Source of the DNA: DATCYZ01 sp036526195
Lineage (GTDB): Bacteria > Pseudomonadota > Gammaproteobacteria > Burkholderiales > SG8-39
NCBI GenBank assembly: GCA_036526195.1
Contig: DATCYZ010000031.1
Location: 1-12,031 of the forward strand
Direction: 5' to 3'
DNA length: 12,031 nucleotides
Of this stretch, positions 6,084 to 12,031 are shown in pieces (positions within the stretch are counted from its first letter, which is position 1; each line of letters opens with the position of its first letter). The translations under genes and the position numbers were made by a program. The notes under the pieces are model-generated. The model saw only the letters and a program-made list of their open reading frames with translations, was not told the DNA's origin and ran no database searches.

Positions 6084-7783
6084 GCACGTCGCCGGATCCG
6101 CTGGACCTCGCGGGCGAACCGGACGTCCACCGGCGCGCCAGCCTGTCGCTGGTCTGGCTGATCCCGCTGATCACGGTCCTGATCGGCGGCTGGCTGATCT
6201 TCAAGACGCTCTCGGAGAAGGGCCCGACGATCACCATCAGCTTCAAGACCGCCGAGGGCATCGAGGTCGGCAAGACCAAGGTGAAGTACAAGAACATCGA
6301 GATCGGCGTGGTCGACGGCCTGAGCTTCAGCGGCGACTTCGCCCACGTGGTGGTGCGCGCCGCGCTCAACAAGGAAGCCGAGCCGCTGGTGCGGCGCGAC
6401 ACGCGTTTCTGGGTGGTGAAGCCCAGCCTCGGGGTGCGCGGCGTCTCGGGCCTGTCGACGCTGGTGACCGGCGCCTACATCGAGATCGAGCCGGGGCAGG
6501 GCGCGGCGCAGACCCACTTCACCGGGCTGGAGGTGCAGCCGGTGGTGCGCGCGGACGAGGCCGGCCGCAAGATCGTGCTGATCGCCCCGAAGCTCGGCTC
6601 GATCGATCGCGGCTCGCCGCTCTATTACCGCGGCGTGCTGGCCGGCGAGGTGCTCGGCTACGAGCTTGCCAACGATGCCAAGTCGGTGCTGCTGCACGCC
6701 TTCGTCAAGGTGCCCTTCGACCGGCAGATCCGCGGCAACACGCGCTTCTGGAACGCGAGCGGCATCGACGTCGCCGTCGGCGCCGACGGCGTGCGCGTGC
6801 GCACCGAGTCGGTCCAGGCGCTGCTCTTCGGCGGCATCGCTTTCGAGACGCCGGACACCGCCGAGGCGGTCTCGCAGGACGTCGAGGGCCTGGTCTTCAC
6901 CCTGCACGAGAACGCGGCGGCCGTGGCCGAGCGCAGCTTCACGCGCAAGGTGAAGTTCGTGCTGTTCTTCGAGGGCTCGGTGCGCGGCCTGTCGGTGGGC
7001 GCGCCGGTGGAGTTCAAGGGCATCCGCGTCGGCTCGGTGACCGACGTGCGGCTCGAGTTCGACGGCAAGGAAAACGCCTTCCGCATTCCGGTGGTGATCG
7101 AAATGGAGCCCGAGCGCGTGGTGGAGCGCGGCGGCCGGATGTCCACCGCGGACCCGGTGAAGACGCTGAACGCGCTGGTGGCGCGCGGCCTGCGCGCGCG
7201 CTTGCAGACCGGCAACCTGCTCACCGGGCAGCTGTTCGTCGAGCTCGACATGCACCCGGGCACGAAGGTGCGCCTCGCGCTGAACGGCAAGACCGCCGGC
7301 TACGGCATGCCGGAACTGCCGACGATCCCCGCGAGCCTGGACCAGATGACCACGTCGCTGCGCAGCTTCCTCGAGCGGCTCGAAAGAGTGGACATCGAGG
7401 GCATCGGCGCCGAGCTGAAGTCGACGCTGACCGGCGCGAACCAGCTGGTCAACGCGCCCGAGCTGCAGAAGGCGGTGCTCGAGCTGCGCGCCTCGATGGA
7501 AAGCTTCCGCAGCCTGCTGCGCAAGGTCGACCAGCGCGCCGAGCCGATCGCCGACAACCTCGACAAGGCGCTGGTCGAAGGCCGTCGCGCGCTCGAGCAG
7601 GCGCGCAACACGCTTGGCCTGATCGACCGCACGCTGGACCCCTCCTCGCCGCTGCACGAGGGCGCGGCGCGTCTGTCGGAGGAGCTGACCGAAACCGCGC
7701 GCTCGATCCGCAGCCTGGTCGACATGCTGGAACGCAATCCCCAATCGGTACTCTTCGGCAAGACGCCACCGGGAGGCAAATGA
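6080..7783 (+). CDS. pqiB: PqiB-type MCE protein (intermembrane lipid transport)
   Basis: Predicted 567 residues, close to E. coli PqiB. A short cytoplasmic N-terminus is followed by one membrane helix (about 24-42, LVWLIPLITVLIGGWLIF) and then three MCE domains: about 50-138 (EGIEVGKTKVKYKNIEIG), 165-255 (RGSPLYYRGVLAGEVLGY) and 292-392 (VGAPVEFKGIRVGSV). The C-terminal 425-552 is a long, Leu-rich heptad-like helix, which in PqiB forms a periplasm-spanning needle from hexamerised subunits. Three MCE domains separate it from seven-domain YebT/LetB proteins. The ATG lies in the ATGA overlap with pqiA and the TGA in an ATGA overlap with the next gene. The same frame stays open upstream to 3719, but that part is antisense or out of frame to real genes; the PqiB N-terminus fixes the start. 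Confidence 0.95.
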   Translation: MSTSPDPLDLAGEPDVHRRASLSLVWLIPLITVLIGGWLIFKTLSEKGPTITISFKTAEGIEVGKTKVKYKNIEIGVVDGLSFSGDFAHVVVRAALNKEAEPLVRRDTRFWVVKPSLGVRGVSGLSTLVTGAYIEIEPGQGAAQTHFTGLEVQPVVRADEAGRKIVLIAPKLGSIDRGSPLYYRGVLAGEVLGYELANDAKSVLLHAFVKVPFDRQIRGNTRFWNASGIDVAVGADGVRVRTESVQALLFGGIAFETPDTAEAVSQDVEGLVFTLHENAAAVAERSFTRKVKFVLFFEGSVRGLSVGAPVEFKGIRVGSVTDVRLEFDGKENAFRIPVVIEMEPERVVERGGRMSTADPVKTLNALVARGLRARLQTGNLLTGQLFVELDMHPGTKVRLALNGKTAGYGMPELPTIPASLDQMTTSLRSFLERLERVDIEGIGAELKSTLTGANQLVNAPELQKAVLELRASMESFRSLLRKVDQRAEPIADNLDKALVEGRRALEQARNTLGLIDRTLDPSSPLHEGAARLSEELTETARSIRSLVDMLERNPQSVLFGKTPPGGK

Positions 7784-8397
7784 CGAAACCCATCCCGCGC
7801 CGGGTGCCGCGTAGCACGCTGCTGGCGCTCGCCGTGCTGCTCGCCGGCTGTTCCGGTTCCGGCGCCGTGCCGGTGCGCTTCTACGTGCTCGAGCCGGTGC
7901 TCGCGGCGCCGGCCGCGCCGGCGGCGAAGGCGCCGCCCTCTGTGCTGGTCACCGGGGTCAGGTTGCCGCAGTACCTCGAGCGGCCGCAGATGGTGACGCG
8001 GCGCGGCGCGCAGATCGAACTTGCCGAGTTCCACCAATGGGGCGGCAACCTGCGCAAGGACATGACCGCGGCGCTGGTGCGCAACCTCGCCGCGCGCCTG
8101 GGCAGCGAACGCGTGCTCGCGGCGCCGCATTCCATGCGCTTCGAGCCCGGGGCGCGCGTCGAGGTCGAGGTGCTGCGCTTCGAACGCGATGAAACCGGGA
8201 CGGTCCGGCTGGAGGCCAGGTGGTGGGTGTCGCGCGGCACGGAACGCGCGCTGGTCGACGCGCGCCATGGCCGCTGGGCAAGCGCGGCGCTCGCGCCCGC
8301 CGACACCTTCGACGCCACGGTGGTCGCGATGAGCCGCGTCTGGGGCGAACTGGCGGCGGCGGTGGCGCAAAGCCTCCTCGAGGGGGGCGCGCAGTGA
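7780..8397 (+). CDS. pqiC: PqiC-type outer-membrane lipoprotein (ABC-type transport auxiliary family)
   Basis: Predicted 205 residues. The N-terminus has basic residues, a hydrophobic helix and a lipobox (LLAGC) with the lipidated Cys at 24; Ser at +2 rather than Asp favours outer-membrane sorting. Family motifs are RFYVLEPV (33-40), RLPQYLERPQMVTRRG (61-76) and ELAEFHQWGGNLRKDM (80-95). In the E. coli Pqi system this lipoprotein sits at the outer membrane and contacts the tip of the PqiB needle. The order pqiA-pqiB-pqiC matches the canonical operon, with a 4-base ATGA overlap to pqiB and a GTGA overlap to the gene after it. Confidence 0.92.
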   Translation: MTKPIPRRVPRSTLLALAVLLAGCSGSGAVPVRFYVLEPVLAAPAAPAAKAPPSVLVTGVRLPQYLERPQMVTRRGAQIELAEFHQWGGNLRKDMTAALVRNLAARLGSERVLAAPHSMRFEPGARVEVEVLRFERDETGTVRLEARWWVSRGTERALVDARHGRWASAALAPADTFDATVVAMSRVWGELAAAVAQSLLEGGAQ

Positions 8398-9302
8398 AGC
8401 TTTCGCGTCACGGCCTGCTGCTTGCGGTGCTGCAGCTGGCGCTATGCGCCGGCCTGCCGCAGGTGGCGCGGGCCGCCGGCGCCGCGACGCCGGAGGCGCC
8501 GGCCGTGAAGCGCGACGCGCGCGCGCTGATGGAGGCCTCGGTGCGGCGGCACCAGCATGATCCCTACGTCTACGAGGAGCAGGCGCTGATCCTGATCGAC
8601 GCCGCCGGCAACCGCAGCGTGCGCAAGGCGCGCTTCTTCCTGCGCGTCGAGGCCGACCGGCGCATGCGCATGCTGCTGGTGTTCGACGATCCCGAGGAGG
8701 TGCGCGGCGTGGCCCTGCTCGCCGAGCGTGGCGCGGCCCGCATGGCGAAAAGCGCGGTCTACCTGCCGGCCCTCGCCGGCGGGATGGTCACGGGGTCGGC
8801 CGACACGCGCGGCAGCCATTTCCTCGGCACCGACTTCGCCATCGAGGACCTGGTGGTCGAGGCGACCGAAGACTGGAACTACCGGATCGAGGGGACGCGC
8901 GAGATCGGCCGGGTGCCGCACTGGGTTGTGCGCGCCGAGCCGCGCGACGCGGACGCCGCCGCCACCACCGGCCATGGCGCGCGGCGCCACTGGCTGCGCA
9001 AGGACACCTTGTTCATCGTGCGCACCGACTACCTCGACCGCCGCGGCCGGCTGGTGAAGCGCCAGAGTTGGCGCGACCTGCGGCGCATCGACGCCGACTC
9101 ATGGCGCGCGGACATGGTGCTGATGGAGGACTTCCGCGAACAGCACAAGACGCTGGTGAAGGTGGAACGCCGCGTGCTTTCGCAGGACTACGTGCCCGCC
9201 GCGCTCTTCGAGCCCGCCTGGCTGCAGGCCCGGCGTCACCTGCTCCCGGTTTCGCCCGACGCCGCCACCGCCGCCGCGCCGGCGGGCGGGGCGCGGAACT
9301 AG
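8394..9302 (+). CDS. Secreted LolA-like outer membrane lipoprotein-sorting family protein
   Basis: Predicted 302 residues from GTG at 8394-8396, in the GTGA overlap with pqiC. The frame is open back to an ATG at 8220, but the GTG gives a clean signal peptide (MKLSRHGLLLAVLQLALCAG, predicted cleavage after ARA at 25-27), so it is preferred. The mature protein shows the LolA-like beta-sheet pattern seen in proteins annotated as outer membrane lipoprotein-sorting protein: RFFLRVEADRRMRMLLVFDD near 80-99, RGVALLA, then SHFLGTDFAIEDLVVEATED (141-160), the family's G-[ST]-D-F-x-x-E-D-L hallmark. About 30 C-terminal residues are Ala/Pro-rich and probably disordered. Such proteins usually sit beside MMPL/RND exporters, as here, and are thought to carry a lipid or lipoprotein in the periplasm. 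It is not LolA itself, being longer and unlinked to lolB or ftsK. Confidence 0.83.
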   Translation: MKLSRHGLLLAVLQLALCAGLPQVARAAGAATPEAPAVKRDARALMEASVRRHQHDPYVYEEQALILIDAAGNRSVRKARFFLRVEADRRMRMLLVFDDPEEVRGVALLAERGAARMAKSAVYLPALAGGMVTGSADTRGSHFLGTDFAIEDLVVEATEDWNYRIEGTREIGRVPHWVVRAEPRDADAAATTGHGARRHWLRKDTLFIVRTDYLDRRGRLVKRQSWRDLRRIDADSWRADMVLMEDFREQHKTLVKVERRVLSQDYVPAALFEPAWLQARRHLLPVSPDAATAAAPAGGARN

Positions 9303-9310
9303 GTCGCGCC

Positions 9311-12031
9311 ATGCTGCAGACGCTCTTCCTGCTCGGCGTCGAACGGCGGCTCGCCTCACTGCTGTTCATCGTCCTGACGACGCTGGTCGCCGCGCTCGGG
9401 CTGCCCTACCTGGCGGTGGACACCGGCTTCGGCCGCATGATCGCCGACGCCGATCCCGGCAAGCAGGCCTGGCTGCAGACCGCGCGCACCTTCGGCTCGG
9501 ACAACCGCACGATCGTCTATGTCCGCGACGAGACCCTCTGGACCCCGGACAAGCTCGCGGCGCTCGAGCGCCTGCACCATGCGCTCGAGGCGCTGCCCTT
9601 CGTCGAGCGCGTGGACGGCGTGTTCAACCTGCGCAGCATCCGCGGCGTGGCGGGCGGCATCGAGGCGCGGCCGATCATGCTCGAGGCGCCGCGCGACCAG
9701 GCCGGCGCCGACCAGGCGCGCGAGGATGCGCTCTACAACCCGCTGGTGGTGCGCAACCTCGTCTCGCCCGACGGCCGGGCCGTCGCGCTGGTGGTGTCGG
9801 TGCGCGAGAACGACACCGGCGACTTCGACCGTGCCGCGTATCGCGACATGGAAGCGGTGGTCGAGCGTGCGCGACCCGCCTTCACCGAGGTGTTCCAGAT
9901 CGGGCCGCCGCGGATCAACGCCGAGCTGACCGCGAGCCTGTATCGCGACCTCATGGTGCTCGCGCCGACCTCGGCCGCGCTGCTGGTGCTGACGATCCTG
10001 TTCTTCTTCCGCAGCTTCACGGCGGCGCTGATTCCGCTGCTGACCGCCGGGCTGTCGATCCTCTGGACGCTCGGCATGATGGGGCTCGCCGGCATCCCGA
10101 TCAGCATCCTGCTGGCGATGCTGCCCTCGCTGGTGGTGGTGATCGGCTCGACCGAGGACGTGCACATGGTCGCCGGCTATTACCGCGGCCTCGCCGAGGC
10201 GCAGGCCGGCAAGGTGAGCGGGGCGCGCGCGATGCGCAGCGCGGCCACCCGCATCATGGTGCGCCACCTCGGCGTGCCCACCATCCTCACCGTGCTCACC
10301 ACCGTGGTCGGGTTCTCCAGCAACGCCTTCAGCCCGCTCGGCCTGATCCGGGATTTCGCCATCGCCTCGGCGTTCGCGGTGCTCGCCAACGGGCTGATCA
10401 CCGTGCTGCTGGTGCCGATGCTGCTCGCCTGGTTCGGGCCGCGGGTCGCGCGCGGCCTGCCCGGCGCGATGCCGGGCGGCCTGCCCGGGGCCGCGGTGCG
10501 CACCTTTGGCGCGCTGCGCCACCGCTATTCGCTGGTGGTGCTGGTCGTCACCGCCATGATGTGCGGAGGCTTCGTCTGGCAGGCCTCCAAGCTCTACGTC
10601 ACCAACGACCCGATGACGTACTTTCGCGGCGACCGGCCGCTGGTGCACGACACCGAGCGCGTGCAACGCGACCTCTCCGGCGTGAAGGTGTTCTACATCA
10701 CGCTGCGCTCGCGCTCGCCCAAGGCCTTCCTCGAACCGGCGCAACTGGAAAAGCTGGTCGAGATCCAGGCCTTCATCGAGAAGCAGGGCCTGTTCGACCG
10801 CAGCCTGTCGCTGGCCGACCACCTCGCGCTGGTCAACCGCGAGTTCAACGGCGGCAAGGCGGAGGCCTGGGCGGTGCCCGCGACGCGCAACCTCGTCGCG
10901 CAGTACCTGCTCTTTTTCCATCGCAGCGACCTCTCGCCCTACGTCAGCCACGATTTCTCGCAGGCCAACATCGTGGTGCGCCACAACGTTAGCGATTCGC
11001 GGCGCCTGAACCGGCACATCGCGGAGTTGCGCGAGGCGGTGCGCCATTTCGCCGGGCCGGACCTGCAGACCACGGTTACCGGCGAGAACCTGATGATCAA
11101 CGCCGCGGCCGACACCCTGATCGGTGGCCAGATCGAGGCGCTCGGCATCGTGCTGGCGGTGATCTTCCTGATGATGTCGCTGATGTTCACCTCGCTGAAA
11201 GGGGGATTGATCGCGCTGGTGCCGAGCGTGATCCCGATCATCCTGATGCTCGGCATCATGGGGCTGCTCGGCATCCCGCTGAACCCGGGGACCGCGATGG
11301 TGGCGGTGATCGCCATAGGCATCGCCATCGACGGCACCATCCACCTGTTCTCGCGCTACAACGCGCTGTGCCGCACCACCTCCAACTACGACGAGGCGGT
11401 GCTCGAGACGGTGAAGGACGAGGCGCTGCCGGTGGTGGCCACCAGCCTGGCGCTGGCGCTCGGCTTCGGCGTGCTGCTGCTCTCGGACTTCACGGTGGTG
11501 GCGCAGTTCGGCGCCCTGGCGGCCGCGACCATGCTGTTTTCGGTGTTCGCCAACCTGCTGATCACGCCGCTGGTGATGTCGCGCATCCGCCTGGTGGGCC
11601 TGTACGACATTCTCGCGATGTCGATGCAGCGCGAGGTACTGGAGAAGAGCCCGCTGTTCCACGACATGACCAACTACCAGATCCGCAAGGCGATCCTGAT
11701 CTCCGAACTGCGCGAAGTGCCGACCGGGGAACTGCTGGTCGAGCAGGGCACCGCCGGCCGGTCTATGTACCTGGTGCTCTCGGGCGAACTCGACGTGGTG
11801 CGCCGCGCCGGCGACGGCAGCGAACGGGTGCTGGCGCGGCTCGGCCCGGGACAGGTGTTCGGCGAGATCGGCTACATCCGCGCCACGCAACGCACCGCCG
11901 ACGTGCGCGCGGTGACGCCGGTGACGGCGCTGTGCTTCGACCACCAGCGCATGGCGAAGGACCTGCGCTTCTTCCCGCACATCGTGGCGAAGCTGAACTT
12001 CAACATCAGCCGCATCCTCGGCGAGCGGCTC
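9311..12031 (+). CDS. RND/MMPL-family transporter with C-terminal cyclic nucleotide-binding domain (3' end outside window)
   Basis: The frame is open from ATG 9311 to the last base: 907 residues visible, no stop. The layout is a tandem RND repeat. TM1 is at 14-35, a periplasmic domain at 37-210, membrane block one at 213-375, a second TM/periplasmic unit at 405-605, and membrane block two at 610-755. TM4 holds SLVVVIGSTEDVHM (Glu281, Asp282) and TM10 GIAIDGTIHLFSRY (Asp674), where RND proteins carry their proton-relay acids. After a linker, residues 782-907 form a cNMP-binding domain (LFHDMTNYQIRKAILIS..., LVLSGELDVV, LGPGQVFGEIGY). The phosphate-binding cassette FGEIGYIRATQRTADVRA has Gly851-Glu852 and Arg861 in the places occupied in PKA-type domains by FGE and the phosphate-contacting Arg. 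It starts 8 bases after the LolA-like gene's stop. Substrate unknown; lipid or lipoprotein-related by context. Confidence 0.9.
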   Translation, partial: MLQTLFLLGVERRLASLLFIVLTTLVAALGLPYLAVDTGFGRMIADADPGKQAWLQTARTFGSDNRTIVYVRDETLWTPDKLAALERLHHALEALPFVERVDGVFNLRSIRGVAGGIEARPIMLEAPRDQAGADQAREDALYNPLVVRNLVSPDGRAVALVVSVRENDTGDFDRAAYRDMEAVVERARPAFTEVFQIGPPRINAELTASLYRDLMVLAPTSAALLVLTILFFFRSFTAALIPLLTAGLSILWTLGMMGLAGIPISILLAMLPSLVVVIGSTEDVHMVAGYYRGLAEAQAGKVSGARAMRSAATRIMVRHLGVPTILTVLTTVVGFSSNAFSPLGLIRDFAIASAFAVLANGLITVLLVPMLLAWFGPRVARGLPGAMPGGLPGAAVRTFGALRHRYSLVVLVVTAMMCGGFVWQASKLYVTNDPMTYFRGDRPLVHDTERVQRDLSGVKVFYITLRSRSPKAFLEPAQLEKLVEIQAFIEKQGLFDRSLSLADHLALVNREFNGGKAEAWAVPATRNLVAQYLLFFHRSDLSPYVSHDFSQANIVVRHNVSDSRRLNRHIAELREAVRHFAGPDLQTTVTGENLMINAAADTLIGGQIEALGIVLAVIFLMMSLMFTSLKGGLIALVPSVIPIILMLGIMGLLGIPLNPGTAMVAVIAIGIAIDGTIHLFSRYNALCRTTSNYDEAVLETVKDEALPVVATSLALALGFGVLLLSDFTVVAQFGALAAATMLFSVFANLLITPLVMSRIRLVGLYDILAMSMQREVLEKSPLFHDMTNYQIRKAILISELREVPTGELLVEQGTAGRSMYLVLSGELDVVRRAGDGSERVLARLGPGQVFGEIGYIRATQRTADVRAVTPVTALCFDHQRMAKDLRFFPHIVAKLNFNISRILGERL

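Noticed and set aside
5621..7744. 707-codon minus-strand open frame antisense to pqiA/pqiB
   Set aside because: Same His/Arg/Gln-rich mirror-codon composition; pqiA and pqiB on the plus strand have clear family motifs.
8220..8393. Upstream ATG as the start of the LolA-like gene
   Set aside because: This would overlap pqiC by 178 bases, and the added residues are Arg-rich and would bury the signal peptide that begins at the GTG 8394.
9356..11980. 874-codon minus-strand open frame antisense to the RND gene
   Set aside because: Its translation is rich in His, Arg, Gln and Ala with no domain or hydrophobic pattern, as expected for the reverse of GC-rich codons; the plus-strand RND/CNB protein explains the region.

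Overview
The window is a compact, very GC-rich (roughly 70% by eye), gene-dense chromosomal segment. Codon use, a three-gene paraquat-inducible (pqiABC-type) envelope operon, an AtuA-family gene pair and RAYT/REP elements with a GGGGTC(A/T)GACCCC core all point to a Gram-negative proteobacterium. A beta- or gammaproteobacterium is most likely; the species cannot be read from the sequence. No rRNA, tRNA, CRISPR array, phage gene or conventional IS was seen.

Left arm (1-2207, + strand): the 3' two-thirds of an MFS transporter, a complete maleylacetate reductase (iron-alcohol-dehydrogenase fold, ring-cleavage end of aromatic degradation) 10 bases later, then a ~91-residue membrane-anchored protein with an L7/L12-like motif. 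Spacing is tight enough for one transcript.

Middle (2204-3030): a RAYT (REP-associated tyrosine transposase) gene on the - strand with its own palindromes, one inside its 3' end and three packed upstream of it. The palindromes abut or encode the ends of genes on both sides: the RAYT tail is read from a palindrome, its stop overlaps the convergent gene's stop in a CTAG, and the AtuA-related gene on the other side ends where the last palindrome begins.

Minus-strand pair (3028-4657): an AtuA-family protein (DUF1446) and a separate small AtuA-like ferredoxin-fold protein, overlapping by 20 bases. They diverge from the right arm across a 103-base intergenic region.

Right arm (4761-12031, + strand): five genes in apparent translational coupling. 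PqiA (inner membrane, two zinc ribbons), PqiB (three-domain MCE protein), PqiC (outer-membrane lipoprotein), a secreted LolA-like lipoprotein-sorting-family protein, and a large RND/MMPL-type transporter that runs off the window. Three junctions are 4-base ATGA/GTGA overlaps and the last gap is 8 bases. The RND protein carries a C-terminal cyclic-nucleotide-binding domain with an apparently complete phosphate-binding cassette. Taken together this looks like an envelope lipid or lipoprotein trafficking operon joining a Pqi MCE bridge to a LolA-like/RND pair under possible cNMP control. This composite is the most interesting candidate in the window; the joint function is inference.
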